Shown: positions 1 through 8,327, counted from the first letter of the stretch. The stretch is DNA of 45,476 nucleotides from Armatimonadota bacterium (GCA_036504095.1 DASXVS010000064.1:1-45476); one strand, 5' to 3'. Numbers and translations are program-made. The notes: a model not told the origin generated them from the sequence alone.

Positions 1-124
1 CCCCCCGCTTATTTGTCAAGGATTTGATATATAAGACTTGCGTAGGTCATTCATCGTGCATGCCGGCAGTGATTCCTCGGCGCGGTACCGCAGGTGCCGC
101 GCACGCCCGCCTTTGCCTACAATT

Positions 125-136
125 CCATACGTATGG
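125..136. promoter_or_regulatory. 12-bp perfect palindrome upstream of the sigma factor
   Basis: CCATACGTATGG is a perfect palindrome about 90 bp upstream of the ECF sigma factor start. It could be an operator, but no second copy was seen in the window. Otherwise the first 222 bases hold no gene I can support. A TACAAT at 118-123 lacks a convincing -35. Confidence 0.25.
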
Positions 137-152
137 GATGGCGCAACCCCTG

Positions 153-173
153 ACACCCAACTCCCAACTCCCA
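153..173. repeat. Three-unit 7-bp word array
   Basis: Three successive 7-mers (ACACCCA, ACTCCCA, ACTCCCA) lie just upstream of the sigma factor. This is the first of many 7-bp-period arrays in the window. Confidence 0.5.
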
Positions 174-222
174 TTTTGAAACCTTCTTCCACAGTGAGGC
201 GTATCGAGCAGTGGAGAGAGAC

Positions 223-816
223 ATGACAACGGCGGCGGCCAGGCCGGCCGCGGAGGCGTTGCCCCAGGAAGACGCGATAGTTCGCGCGGCATGTGCCGGC
301 AACCCTCGTGCGTTCAACGGTCTGGTGCAGCTCTATCAGCGACGGCTGTACAACTACACATACCGAATGGTCGGTAATGCGGACGACGCCTGCGACATCA
401 CTCAGGAGGCGTTCGTACGGGCATGGCGCAACATCGCTTCGTTCCGCGTGGGCGAGCCGATCGCACCATGGCTTTATCGCATTGCACACAACCTTTGCAT
501 CGATCATTTGCGCCGAAAGCCGAACACGCTGTCTCTCGATGTGGAAATGGAAGAAGGAAGGGACCCGGCGGATAAAACCGCTGACCCTGAAAGGTCCGCC
601 CAGGATTGCGAAACGCGCCGCGTCATCAACGCCGCCATCGCGGACCTTCCTGAGAAATACCGCGCTGTGATGTTGCTTCGGCATGGCCGGGGGATGCCGC
701 TCGAAGAGATTGCGGAATCGCTGAGCCTGCCGCTGAATACGGTGAAAGTTCACCTGTTCCGGGCCAGAGAACAAATGAGGACCCGGTTGCAGGGTGTTTT
801 GGAGGTCGGAGAATGA
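223..816 (+). CDS. ECF-type RNA polymerase sigma factor (RpoE-like)
   Basis: This 197-residue extracytoplasmic-function sigma factor directs RNA polymerase to a stress or envelope regulon. Region 2 (about residues 30-95) contains the DDACDITQEAFVRAWR motif and the WLYRIAHNLCIDHLRR end. Region 4 (about 135-185) carries LPEKYRAVMLLRH and a helix-turn-helix through EEIAESLSLPLNTVKVHLFR. I chose ATG 223 over GTG 211 because GGAGAG at 213-218 is correctly spaced only for 223. The stop overlaps the start of a 25-codon ORF (ATGA), followed by an anti-sigma gene, so the pair is co-transcribed and translationally coupled. The regulon cannot be told from sequence. Confidence 0.95.
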   Translation: MTTAAARPAAEALPQEDAIVRAACAGNPRAFNGLVQLYQRRLYNYTYRMVGNADDACDITQEAFVRAWRNIASFRVGEPIAPWLYRIAHNLCIDHLRRKPNTLSLDVEMEEGRDPADKTADPERSAQDCETRRVINAAIADLPEKYRAVMLLRHGRGMPLEEIAESLSLPLNTVKVHLFRAREQMRTRLQGVLEVGE

Positions 817-890
817 TGACGCGTTGGAGCGGAATCAGGCCAACCCGGAGCGTCATCAGATGGCCCGGCAACCTGGAGGTGAAGTCATGA
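813..890 (+). CDS. 25-residue coupling or leader ORF between sigma and anti-sigma
   Basis: This ORF begins at ATG 813, which overlaps the sigma stop as ATGA. It ends in TGA 888-890, which overlaps the anti-sigma ATG 887, again as ATGA. It has a full SD (GGAGGT at 801-806) six bases upstream, and its own coding sequence contains the SD of the anti-sigma gene (GGAGGT at 874-879). The peptide begins MMTRWSGIRP and is basic, with no recognised domain. Most likely it keeps ribosomes moving from sigma to anti-sigma and so fixes their ratio. It could also be the relic of a longer N-terminus. Expression is inferred only from the SD and the double overlap. Confidence 0.5.
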   Translation: MMTRWSGIRPTRSVIRWPGNLEVKS

Positions 891-1432
891 CGTGCGATCA
901 GGCAACGTTCATGCTGGAGCGTCGCTGGGATAAGACGCTCACCGGCGAAGAAGAGCGGGCACTGGATTCCCATATCCAGGGCTGCGCGGTGTGCCGCACC
1001 GAGGCCGAAGCCATCGCCTTCGCCGATGCCACGTTTCTGCAGCTGCCGGAGTGCAAGCCCCCCATCGATATCGCCGCCGCCGTTTCGAAGCGCATCGCCG
1101 GCGAAGCCCCCGCGGAACCCAGACGGGCGTTGTTCTGGGGCGCCGTTTTCGCCATCGCCGCCGTCGCGGCGGCCATATGGCAGTTCGGTATCCCCATCCC
1201 CGCGGCCGTGTTCGCCAGCCCGTATTACGCCTCCGCGCACAGCATTTTCGCAACGGCCTCGGAAGCCGTGGTGCAATGGCTCCGGCCAATGATCTCCATC
1301 GCGCGATCTCTCAGCCCGGCGGCGCCCGCCATTCTCCCCGTACTGGGGGTGGCGGCGGCCGCTGAGACTGTGGTGCTGGGCCGCTGGCTGGTCCGCCGGA
1401 CGCCGCAAGGGCAGCTGCCGGGTCGGGTATAG
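887..1432 (+). CDS. Zinc-binding anti-sigma factor, single membrane anchor
   Basis: This 181-residue protein probably holds the upstream ECF sigma factor inactive at the membrane. The N-terminus has the zinc anti-sigma signature: a Cys at residue 3, then HIQGCAVC (H-x3-C-x2-C) near residue 32. A hydrophobic stretch at about 86-105 (FWGAVFAIAAVAAAIW) is the likely transmembrane helix, and another hydrophobic run lies at about 140-160. ATG 887 is chosen for its SD (GGAGGT 874-879) and because the zinc-finger Cys sits directly after it. Longer versions from GTG 794 or ATG 860 would lack an equal SD. The bactofilin-like gene follows after 10 bases, so all belong to one operon. Confidence 0.88.
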   Translation: MTCDQATFMLERRWDKTLTGEEERALDSHIQGCAVCRTEAEAIAFADATFLQLPECKPPIDIAAAVSKRIAGEAPAEPRRALFWGAVFAIAAVAAAIWQFGIPIPAAVFASPYYASAHSIFATASEAVVQWLRPMISIARSLSPAAPAILPVLGVAAAAETVVLGRWLVRRTPQGQLPGRV

Positions 1433-1442
1433 GAGCAAGACG

Positions 1443-2663
1443 ATGAACAAGATGATCACTGTGTTGGCGTTGGGCGTGGCGCTGGGAATGCGCGCTCTGG
1501 CCCAGGATCCGGTGGCTCCTCCCGCCGCTCGAACCGATGCGCCGCCCTCCGCGGAACAGATCGACCGGCTCAACAAACAGCTGGAGGAAATGCGCAAACA
1601 ACTGGACGCCACGCAGGCCCAGATAAAGACGCTGAAAGGCTCGAACGCCACTCCGGAAACATCCACCGTGGCCCCTGAAGCGCCCCCCGCTCCGCCGGCA
1701 CCGCCGGCCCCCGCAGCCGTGAGGGTGACCAGGGATTCCGTAAGCCGTCTCGGCGGAAGCTACACCGTGGGCGAAGACGAAACCGTAACGGGTGACGCCC
1801 GCGTCGTAGGCGGCGAGCTCACCGTGGATGGGATCGTCCGCGGCGATGCTTCGGCGATCGGCGGATCCGTCAGGATCAACGGCGAAGTCGATGGCGACGC
1901 AATCGTCACGGGCGGCTCGATGTACCTCGGTCCGGACGCGGTGGTGCGCGGCAAGGTCTCCGTCACCGGGGGCAGCCTGAACCGCGAGGAAGGCTCGCAG
2001 ATCGGCGGCAGCGTTCGCGTCACCGGCGGCTCAAACGCCGGCGGAGTGCCGGGACCGCGCGGACACCTTCACCCGTTCGAGTCCGACGGTGCCCTTTTCA
2101 ACGGCCCCTTCCCGCTTCACCTGGCCCTCATGCTTCTCGTCGTGGGCGCATTGTTGTTGACGGCATGCCCCAAGCGGATCGACACCATCGGCCGGGCGTT
2201 CATCAACCAACCGATGTACAGCCTGCTCGTAGGCCTGGCGAGCATCCCGCTCGCGATCGTCCTGTTCTTCGTGTCCATCATCACCATCGTTGGACCGGTC
2301 CTGGTCACGTTCGCGATGATCGCGGCGTTCATCATGGGAATGGTGGCGATCTCCGTGATGCTGGGCCGGCGGATCGCATTGGGCAAGACCTACAGGAGCC
2401 GCCTCTTCCCGCTGATCGTCGGACTGGGAGTCTGGCTGCTCGCCAGCGCCGTCAGCCAATCCATCGGCCCCGCCTTGGCCGTGATGAGCATCGCTACTGC
2501 CGTGGCGACCATGATGGCCCTCGGCGCCGCCATCGGAACCGGCTGGGGCAAAACACCGGGCTGGCTGAAGAACCGCATGGAAGGCAACCGCGGCGGCACC
2601 CCCTGGGTGGACCCGAACTACACCTACGCCGGAACCCAGGACGCCTACAAAGACATTGCCTGA
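1443..2663 (+). CDS. Secreted or membrane bactofilin-like (polymer-forming) protein
   Basis: This is a 406-residue envelope protein. It has a signal peptide (MNKMITVLALGVALG, ending ALAQ), a coiled coil at about 38-65 (QIDRLNKQLEEMRKQLDATQ), a Pro/Ala-rich spacer, and a right-handed beta-helix of repeats (VVGGELTVDG, AIGGSVRING, VTGGSMYLG) at about 100-200 like that of bactofilins. The C-terminal half (about 220-370) has four or more hydrophobic helices. AGGAG at 1431-1435 is a good SD. Proteins of this layout often sit behind ECF sigma/anti-sigma pairs. That suggests it senses or stabilises the envelope under the control of the upstream pair. The exact role is unknown. Confidence 0.85.
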   Translation: MNKMITVLALGVALGMRALAQDPVAPPAARTDAPPSAEQIDRLNKQLEEMRKQLDATQAQIKTLKGSNATPETSTVAPEAPPAPPAPPAPAAVRVTRDSVSRLGGSYTVGEDETVTGDARVVGGELTVDGIVRGDASAIGGSVRINGEVDGDAIVTGGSMYLGPDAVVRGKVSVTGGSLNREEGSQIGGSVRVTGGSNAGGVPGPRGHLHPFESDGALFNGPFPLHLALMLLVVGALLLTACPKRIDTIGRAFINQPMYSLLVGLASIPLAIVLFFVSIITIVGPVLVTFAMIAAFIMGMVAISVMLGRRIALGKTYRSRLFPLIVGLGVWLLASAVSQSIGPALAVMSIATAVATMMALGAAIGTGWGKTPGWLKNRMEGNRGGTPWVDPNYTYAGTQDAYKDIA

Positions 2664-2729
2664 ACCAAAGTAGAACGGGCGTCCCGCCCGTTTCAGACGG
2701 CAAGGGCAATCGGCACTCTGGCTAAACGA

Positions 2730-2780
2730 AGTGGGAGGTTGGAAGTTGGACTAAGCAAATCCAACTTCCAACCTCCCACT
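2730..2780. repeat. 21-bp perfect inverted repeat made of 7-bp words
   Basis: Arms 2730-2750 and 2760-2780 are perfect complements with a 9-base loop. The right side continues the same 7-bp rhythm to about 2794. It lies between the bactofilin-like gene (+) and tRNA-Leu (-), so it could terminate transcription in both directions. It has no T-run. Confidence 0.75.
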
Positions 2781-2795
2781 TCTCACTTCCAGCTT

Positions 2796-2879
2796 TGGTG
2801 GGCGCGAGAGGACTCGAACCTCCATGCCTTGCGGCACCAGCTCCTAAGGCTGGCGTGTCTGCCATTCCACCACGCACCC
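2796..2879 (-). tRNA. tRNA-Leu (anticodon TAG)
   Basis: Read on the minus strand, the gene has a 7-bp acceptor stem (GGGTGCG with CGCGCCC, one G-U), an anticodon loop CTTAGGA giving TAG, a long variable arm (TGCCGCAAGGCA) typical of class II tRNA-Leu, a GGTTCGAGTCC T-arm and an encoded CCA at the 3' end. Confidence 0.96.
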
Positions 2880-2952
2880 GTTCCCCTCTCGATTATACCA
2901 AACCGGCGGCGCAACGGGGAAATGGACCCCCCATCCGCATCCCGATCCTGCC

Positions 2953-4692
2953 CTACGCCGTCGCGCGCCGCCGCCCGAACCGGCCGGCGATCTTGTCGAA
3001 CATGAACTTCGCCTCATCGACCTTCATGACCCACAGCATCACGGCATAAATCGCCAGGCCGACAGCCGCGCAGATGGTGACGATGGCGATGGTCGGCCCC
3101 GTGGTCATCACCGTGGTGGTGTCCGGCCTGTTCGGCGTCAGCAAGTGCGTCAGCAAAAGCCTGAGGCCGTACGCCGGCGCCGCCATGACGGCGGAGGCGA
3201 AAGTCACCTTGAGCAGGGAACTCACAATCAACATCCCGTTCATCCCGCCCAGCCGCTTCTGCAGTCGCCAGAAAAGCGCCAGCGCGAACACGGCCGCTGC
3301 CACCGTGGTCGATGCGGCCAGCCCGCGGTCCTGAAACCGCTGTACCACCGCGAGATTCATCAATACGAAAAGGAACGTCACAACTGTGCCGGTGCTCATC
3401 GGCGTCCACGTGTCCTGCAAGGCATAGAAGCCCCGTGACAGGACCGTTGTTGCGCTCCACGCGGCGATTCCCACGCTGTAACACACCAGCACGCCCGCGG
3501 TCCACTGCGTGTCCGCCGCCACGAATTTCCCGTGCTGGTAGATGATCCGGACGATCGGCTCCGCCAGGACGATCATCAGCGCGCTGGCTGGAACCGTCAT
3601 TGCGGTGATGGCGCGGACGCTCATGTTGATGCTTCGCTTCAGGCCGACCATATCCTTCCGCGCGGCCTGCCCGGCGATGAACGGGAAGATCGCTATCGCC
3701 GCCGCCTGCGCCAGGATGCCCAGCGGTAACTGCATCAACCGGTTCGCGTAATCGAGGCTGGCCACGCTGCCATCCTGCAGGTAGGTCGCGAAGAACTTGT
3801 TGACCTGCATATCCAGTTGCGGCAGGCTCAAGGTAAAGATGATCGGTACCATCAGCCGCATGAAGGTGTGAACGCCGGGGTCCTTCCAGTCGATAATCGG
3901 GCGATAATGCCCGCCGATCCGCCGGACGCCGCTCACCTGAACCGCGATGTTACCCACAAATGCCCCCACGAGCGCGCCCCACGAGAAGCCCGCCGGCCCG
4001 AGGCCGTTCGGCCAGCCCATCGCCCGCGTCAGCGGATTGCCGCCGGCCAGCGCCAGCCCGAACGCGATAATGAACGCGTTGTACACCATGCTGCCCAGCG
4101 CCGGGCGCGCGAAATGCTTGTGAGCGTACTGGACGGAGATCAGGATCGAGCCAACGAAGAAACATACCTGCGCCGGCAGGACGATGCGCGTGAGCCGCGC
4201 CGTCTCCAGCAATTTGTCGGTCTGGTGATGCTTCACCCACCCCTGATTCACCAGAGCCGTGAGCGGGTGGATGAAAATCTCCCCCAATATCACAAACGCC
4301 GTGATCGCGAGGAAAACGATGGTGACCGCGTTGCTGAAGAAGTACCAGGCGCGCTTCCGATCGTCCTGTTCAAGATATTCGGTAAATACTGGAACAAATA
4401 CGGACGCCAGGGCCCCGCTTGATAACAGAATGAACAGGAGATCCGGGACCATGAACGCCTGCTTGTACACGTCGGCCCACGCGCCCTGACCCAGTTGCGC
4501 GGCAACCGCGATCTCGCGGCCCATGCCGAGGACGCGGCTGATGAGGGCGGCGACGATCATCAGGGCGCCCGCCCCGGCGACACCCTGGGTGGTCCGTGTA
4601 GGGCGGTGTTGATGGGTGGCGACGGCCTCGCCCTCGCTGAATGAGGGGTCCGGTTCGCCTTCGAAGCCTTCGCCACTTGATGGGAGGTCCAC
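2953..4692 (-). CDS. murJ: Lipid II flippase MurJ
   Basis: This 579-residue polytopic inner-membrane protein of the MVF (mouse virulence factor) family moves lipid II across the membrane for peptidoglycan synthesis. Family hallmarks are SRVLGMGREIAVAAQLG near the start, alternating hydrophobic segments consistent with 14 helices, and QHGKF and FYALQDTWTP in the C-terminal half. The frame opens at GTG 4692. The first ~45 residues, polar and acidic with GEGFEGEPDPSFSEGEA, are an extension beyond the usual start, so translation could begin further in. No well-spaced SD is seen for 4692. The gene is transcribed divergently from rpsT, and the rpsT promoter overlaps its start. Confidence 0.93.
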   Translation of the reverse strand: MDLPSSGEGFEGEPDPSFSEGEAVATHQHRPTRTTQGVAGAGALMIVAALISRVLGMGREIAVAAQLGQGAWADVYKQAFMVPDLLFILLSSGALASVFVPVFTEYLEQDDRKRAWYFFSNAVTIVFLAITAFVILGEIFIHPLTALVNQGWVKHHQTDKLLETARLTRIVLPAQVCFFVGSILISVQYAHKHFARPALGSMVYNAFIIAFGLALAGGNPLTRAMGWPNGLGPAGFSWGALVGAFVGNIAVQVSGVRRIGGHYRPIIDWKDPGVHTFMRLMVPIIFTLSLPQLDMQVNKFFATYLQDGSVASLDYANRLMQLPLGILAQAAAIAIFPFIAGQAARKDMVGLKRSINMSVRAITAMTVPASALMIVLAEPIVRIIYQHGKFVAADTQWTAGVLVCYSVGIAAWSATTVLSRGFYALQDTWTPMSTGTVVTFLFVLMNLAVVQRFQDRGLAASTTVAAAVFALALFWRLQKRLGGMNGMLIVSSLLKVTFASAVMAAPAYGLRLLLTHLLTPNRPDTTTVMTTGPTIAIVTICAAVGLAIYAVMLWVMKVDEAKFMFDKIAGRFGRRRATA

Positions 4693-4705
4693 TTTGTGCT
4701 ATAAT
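4677..4705 (+). promoter_or_regulatory. Sigma-70-type promoter for rpsT
   Basis: TTGATG (4677-4682), a 17-bp spacer and TATAAT (4700-4705) point to the S20 gene and predict a leader of about 160 bases. The -35 lies inside the first codons of murJ on the opposite strand. Confidence 0.7.
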
Positions 4706-4872
4706 CTCCGTGTTTTGCGGACCGCGATCCGGCCGCCGTTCCTGATTCTAGCATGATGCTGGAAACAGTTGGGCCGGCGGGTTCCGCATCTTGTTTTTCG
4801 GGTCCGAAATTGGGCCGGCCACGCAGGCCGGATTCGGCCCGTACGGGCCGGTAAAGGAAGCTAGAGACACTT

Positions 4873-5148
4873 ATGCCGAATATCAAATCCTCGAAGAAGG
4901 ACGTAATCCGCTCCCGCGAGCGCCAATTGCGCAACAAATCCGCCAAGAGCGCCATTAAGACGGCGGTCAAGAAGAGCCGCGCCGCCATCGCCGGTGACGA
5001 CCTCGCCGTCGCCGTGCAGAAAGTACACGACGCCCAGGCGCTGATCAGCAAGACCGCCAGCCGCGGCATCATCCATAAGAACGCGGCCGCGCGCCGCACG
5101 TCACGCCTGATGAAGCGCCTCGCCGCAACCCAGAAGGCAGCAGCCTAG
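4873..5148 (+). CDS. rpsT: 30S ribosomal protein S20
   Basis: This 91-residue basic protein binds 16S rRNA in small-subunit assembly. It has the S20 start PNIKSSKKDVIRSRERQLRN, the NKSAKSAIKT segment and the GIIHKNAAARRTSRLMKRL C-terminal motif, all at full family length. ATG 4873 follows a weak, distant SD (AAGGAAG). The long GC-rich leader (4712-4872) contains a palindromic CGGCCCGTACGGGCCG and may regulate the gene, as S20 is autoregulated in other bacteria; that is inference. Confidence 0.97.
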   Translation: MPNIKSSKKDVIRSRERQLRNKSAKSAIKTAVKKSRAAIAGDDLAVAVQKVHDAQALISKTASRGIIHKNAAARRTSRLMKRLAATQKAAA

Positions 5149-5164
5149 CCGATACGGCCGGCAG

Positions 5165-5275
5165 CACGGTAGGTCCGGCGTCTCTGCCGGACAATTCGTA
5201 CGGCCGGCAGCCTGCCGGTTCACAGTGGCGCCGGCCTCCGTGCCGGCGATTCCCGGTAGGTCTGGCGTCCCGCCG
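5165..5275. repeat. Cluster of short CGGCGTC-loop hairpins
   Basis: Copies near 5168 and 5253 follow the pattern GGTAGG-(stem)-TCC-(stem). Related copies occur at about 2673-2695, 9490-9515, 16233-16262, 23435-23458 and 33870-33890. Stem bases differ between copies but stay complementary. Confidence 0.55.
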
Positions 5276-5393
5276 GATGCCTTCCGCGAAACCCTGAATT
5301 GCGAAAAGCCTCCGCACCCGCGGGGGCTTTTCCTCGTCTTCGCCAAGGCGCCGGCCTCCCGCCGGCTTCGCCCCACGTTTGGGCCCCTCGCCC

Positions 5394-5920
5394 GCAGTCG
5401 GCTTCAGCCGACATTGTGGCAGGCAGCCGCCGACTTCAGTCGGCGGGCAACGCCGACCTGCCGCTCTTCCAGCCCTTTCAAGGGCTTTGTGGCCGAAGGC
5501 CCATTGCCGAGGGATTCAGCCCTCGGGGCGTCGCAGTCGGCTTCAGCCGATATTGTGGCAGGCAGCCGCCGACTTCAGTCGGTGGGCAACCCCGACCTGC
5601 CGCTCTTACAGCCCTTTCAAGGGCTTTGTGGCCGAAGGCCCATTGCCGAGGGATTCATCCCTCGGGGCGTCGCAGTCGGCTTCAGCCGACATCGTGGCAG
5701 GCAGCCGCCGACTTCAGTCGGTGGGCAACGCCGACCTGCCGCTCTCCCAGCCCTTTCAAGGGCTTTGTGGCCGAAGGCCCATTGCCGAGGGATTCATCCC
5801 TCAGGGCGTCGCAGTCGGCTTCAGCCGACATTGTGGCAGGCAGCCGCCGACTTCAGTCGGCGGGCCGGCGCCGGCTTGCCGCTCTCCCAGCCCTTTCAAG
5901 GGCTTTGTGGCCGAAGGCCC
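5394..5920. repeat. Tandem 139-bp repeat, three full and one partial copy
   Basis: Units start at 5394, 5533, 5672 and 5811, an exact 139-bp spacing; the last copy stops near 5920. Copies differ by only a few bases. Each unit contains several palindromes with a TTCA loop: GTCGGC-TTCA-GCCGAC, GCCGAC-TTCA-GTCGGC and AGCCCT-TTCA-AGGGCT, plus a GAGGG/CCCTC hairpin. The period is not divisible by three and the long open frames across it change reading phase, so it is not coding. I see no gene between 5149 and 5946. Confidence 0.9.
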
Positions 5921-5946
5921 CTTGCAGTACGGCTATCCACTGCGCC

Positions 5947-6513
5947 TCATTGGCAGCCCCACTCGTCGCGCAGGATGCCGCACACCACCACGTCCCACCA
6001 CTCTCCCTTGATGAGCGCGTGTTCGCGCAGCAGGCCCTCGCGGCGCATGCCGATCTTCTCCATCACCCGCTCCGAAGCCGCGTTGGCGGAATGGCACTCC
6101 GCGAAGATACGGTGCAAACCGAGCCTCCGGAAGCCGAAGCCCACCATCGCGCGCCCCGCCTCGGCGGCGTACCCCTGTCCCCACGCGTCGGCCCGAAGCA
6201 CATAGCCCAGTTCGCCGCGGTAAGTGCTGCTCGTGCCGCAGCCGTCAACCAGCCCGGTTCCGCCCAGCCGCAAACCCACGCCACCGATCAAGGCGCGGTC
6301 GCTGATCCGCACGATCGCGAGATCGTAACTCCTCCGGGGCGCCACAAGGGCCGCGCCGGCGGCCCGCGTCAGAAAATCCTCCGTTTCGGCCGGGGTATTC
6401 GGGCCGAACGACGTGTACCGCGTTACTTCCGGGTCCGATCCGTACGTGTGAACGGCCTCGAAATCGGTGTGCTGGAACTCGCGAAGCACCAGCCGTTCGG
6501 TGGTCAGATGCAT
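5947..6513 (-). CDS. GNAT-family N-acetyltransferase (RimJ/RimL type)
   Basis: This cytoplasmic acetyltransferase of 188 residues uses acetyl-CoA to acetylate an amine, either a protein N-terminus or a small molecule. It has the Acetyltransf_3 layout: TERLVLREFQHTDFEAV at the start, GELGYVLRADAWGQGYAAEA (strand 4 and the acetyl-CoA P-loop, Q/R-x-x-G-x-G/A form) in the middle, then LGLHRIFAECHSANAAS and the KIGMRREGLLREH ending. I chose ATG 6513 because GGCTGAGG precedes it; ATG 6540 would overlap the DinB gene by 20 bases. The gene is downstream of, and probably co-transcribed with, the DinB gene. Substrate unknown. Confidence 0.9.
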   Translation of the reverse strand: MHLTTERLVLREFQHTDFEAVHTYGSDPEVTRYTSFGPNTPAETEDFLTRAAGAALVAPRRSYDLAIVRISDRALIGGVGLRLGGTGLVDGCGTSSTYRGELGYVLRADAWGQGYAAEAGRAMVGFGFRRLGLHRIFAECHSANAASERVMEKIGMRREGLLREHALIKGEWWDVVVCGILRDEWGCQ

Positions 6514-6520
6514 CGCCGCC

Positions 6521-6985
6521 TCAGCCTCGCTCCGCCGCATACCTCTGGCGCAGGTAATTGATCTGCGCGGCGTGATAGACGTCGTGATGGCCCATGGAGT
6601 CGTGGTAGATCGCCGCCAGCGTGTAAGGCCGGTCGCTGATGAGCACCGACGTGGCCTCGTCTTGCTCCAGGTGGCGCAGAGCGGCCAGCAGGCGCTCGTG
6701 CTGCGCTTCCAGCCACTGCAATCGGCCCGGCCACGAATCGGTATCCGGCTTCACCGCCTTTTCGTCGCCCCACGCGCCGGTCTCCAGCCCCTCGGCGTAA
6801 GTTTCCTTCCACGCGGCCACGTGGAATACGATTCCGCTGATGCTGCCGTCGTCACCGGCCCAGTCGTCGTGCTTCGGCCAATGGGGATGGCGAAAGGCCG
6901 CGGCCTCATCCGCACCAATGCCGTCAAGCGCTTCCTTCAGCTCGTCCCACGAGGTAACGTAACCCGTTTCGATTTCAGATGGCAT
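6521..6985 (-). CDS. DinB-family putative metal-dependent enzyme
   Basis: This 154-residue four-helix protein belongs to the DinB/YfiT superfamily, whose members bind a divalent metal through three His and often act as thiol-dependent transferases. Candidate ligands are the His in GIVFHVAAWKETY (helix 2) and those in HDSMGHHDVYHAAQINYLRQ (helix 4). The SD (AAGGGAAG) lies just before ATG 6985, and an upstream TATAAT (7015-7020 on the minus strand) may be its -10. It forms a two-gene unit with the GNAT gene. Function unknown. Confidence 0.82.
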   Translation of the reverse strand: MPSEIETGYVTSWDELKEALDGIGADEAAAFRHPHWPKHDDWAGDDGSISGIVFHVAAWKETYAEGLETGAWGDEKAVKPDTDSWPGRLQWLEAQHERLLAALRHLEQDEATSVLISDRPYTLAAIYHDSMGHHDVYHAAQINYLRQRYAAERG

Positions 6986-7079
6986 CTTCTTCCCTTTCCG
7001 ATGTGTTTGTTTGGATTATACTCATTGTGCCCCGGCGCGGACTCACGATTCCCTTCGAAGTCCCGCCGCTCGCGATCAG

Positions 7080-7109
7080 TTTACATGCCGCTGCGGACTG
7101 TGCTATATT
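7080..7109 (+). promoter_or_regulatory. Promoter for rplS
   Basis: TTTACA (7080-7085), an 18-bp spacer and TATATT (7104-7109) sit 22 bp before the L19 start. The likely transcript covers rplS, lepB and rnhB-yraN. Confidence 0.65.
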
Positions 7110-7130
7110 GCAATGGTTTAACGGGAGGAT

Positions 7131-7505
7131 ATGAGCAAACATATGAACGTCATCCAGGAACTGGAGCGGGAAGAATGCGCCCGCCTGAAAGAAAGCGTGC
7201 CGGCATTCGGCGCAGGCGATACCGTAAAGGTTTACTATAAGGTCGTCGAAGGCGGCAAAGAGCGCCTCCAGGCGTTTGAGGGCGTTGTCCTCAAACGGCA
7301 GGACTGCTCCGTCCGCACAACCTTCACCGTGCGCAAAATCTCGCACGCCCAGGTGGGTGTGGAGCGGACATTCCCGCTCTACTCACCGAAAATCGACCGC
7401 ATCGAGGTCCTGCGCCGTGGCCGCGTCCGCCGCGCCCGACTCTTCTACCTGCGCGGCCGCACCGGGCGAGCCGCCCGCATCAAGGAACTGCGTACGCCCC
7501 GCTAA
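7131..7505 (+). CDS. rplS: 50S ribosomal protein L19
   Basis: This large-subunit protein lies at the 30S-50S interface. It has all the L19 blocks: [76 protein letters not shown] and [14 protein letters not shown]. It is 124 residues long, slightly over the family norm. ATG 7131 is only 2 bases behind GGGAGG (7123-7128), and ATG 7143 is 14 bases away but matches family alignments better, so the true start is uncertain by four codons. It is followed by lepB and rnhB, a gene order common in bacteria. Confidence 0.96.
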   Translation: MSKHMNVIQELEREECARLKESVPAFGAGDTVKVYYKVVEGGKERLQAFEGVVLKRQDCSVRTTFTVRKISHAQVGVERTFPLYSPKIDRIEVLRRGRVRRARLFYLRGRTGRAARIKELRTPR

Positions 7506-7557
7506 TGCGTCTCGCACTCCACGCGCCGACAGTTTCCATACGGCAGGGGGGCCGCCA

Positions 7558-8298
7558 GTGACCGATACTATCTTCGACTGGTTGGCCAACCTGCCGTTCG
7601 TCACGGTGCTCTTCATCGCCGTCGTCCTCTACGCGCTCGATACCTACATCAAGCGAAGCGGCAGCATCCCGCCTGTCGTGCGCAAAGGTTTCGGAGAACT
7701 CGTTGAATCGCTCCTGTTCGCCTGGGTCGTCGTCTTCCTGATCCTGAAGCCGTTCTTCATGCAGGCCTTCTACATCCCATCCGAAAGCATGGTGCCCACG
7801 CTCGAAAAACTCGACCGCCTGCTCGTCGCCAAGGTACCGTTCTGGTATCGCGGGCCGGAGCGCGGCGAAATCCTCGTGTTCAAAGCACCGCAAAACGCGG
7901 ACCAGGACGGCATCCAGCGCGACTTCATCAAACGATGCATCGGCCTTCCCGGCGAAACCCTGCAGGTCCGCGCGAACAACGTTTTCATCAACGGCACGAA
8001 ACTCGACGAGCCCTACGTCGCCCAGGACTCCAATACCGACTTCGGACCGCCTGCCAGGCCCAATGTCGATAACTTCGGACCGATCGTCATCCCGGCCGGC
8101 CACTATTTCATGATGGGCGACAACCGGCGAAACAGTATGGACAGCCGCTACTGGGGACCGCTGGACCGCAACCGCATCGTCGGCAGGGCATGGGTCCGAT
8201 TCTGGCCGCTGGGTAAGATCGGGATGATGCGCACGCCTCCCTACACCGTTCCCGAAAAGCCGCAGCCCGCCTTGGGCATCCCCGTAGTGATGCACTGA
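7558..8298 (+). CDS. lepB: Signal peptidase I
   Basis: This membrane-bound serine protease of 246 residues cuts signal peptides from exported proteins. It uses a Ser/Lys dyad: Ser77 in YIPSESMVPTLEKLDR (box B) and Lys125 in DFIKRCIGLPGE (box D). Box E is MGDNRRNSMDSRYWGP. Two hydrophobic N-terminal segments (about 11-27 and 52-68) anchor it. GTG 7558 is chosen because a G-run SD precedes it and the first helix starts soon after; longer frames would run into rplS. The window encodes several of its likely clients, among them the bactofilin-like, DUF6599-like and phosphoesterase proteins. Confidence 0.95.
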   Translation: MTDTIFDWLANLPFVTVLFIAVVLYALDTYIKRSGSIPPVVRKGFGELVESLLFAWVVVFLILKPFFMQAFYIPSESMVPTLEKLDRLLVAKVPFWYRGPERGEILVFKAPQNADQDGIQRDFIKRCIGLPGETLQVRANNVFINGTKLDEPYVAQDSNTDFGPPARPNVDNFGPIVIPAGHYFMMGDNRRNSMDSRYWGPLDRNRIVGRAWVRFWPLGKIGMMRTPPYTVPEKPQPALGIPVVMH

Positions 8299-8327
8299 AC
8301 GCCGGGTCCGGCGGCGGAAGGATGGAA

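Noticed and set aside
13..33. Promoter TTGTCA/TATATA near the window start
   Set aside because: The spacer is only 9 bp.
5394..5920. CRISPR array
   Set aside because: Units are 139 bp and nearly identical throughout, with no unique spacers and no cas genes nearby.
5225..6561. Long plus-strand open frames (326 and 420 codons) across the 139-bp array
   Set aside because: The repeat length is not a multiple of three, the products cycle through the same words in different frames, and they run over the GNAT gene on the other strand.
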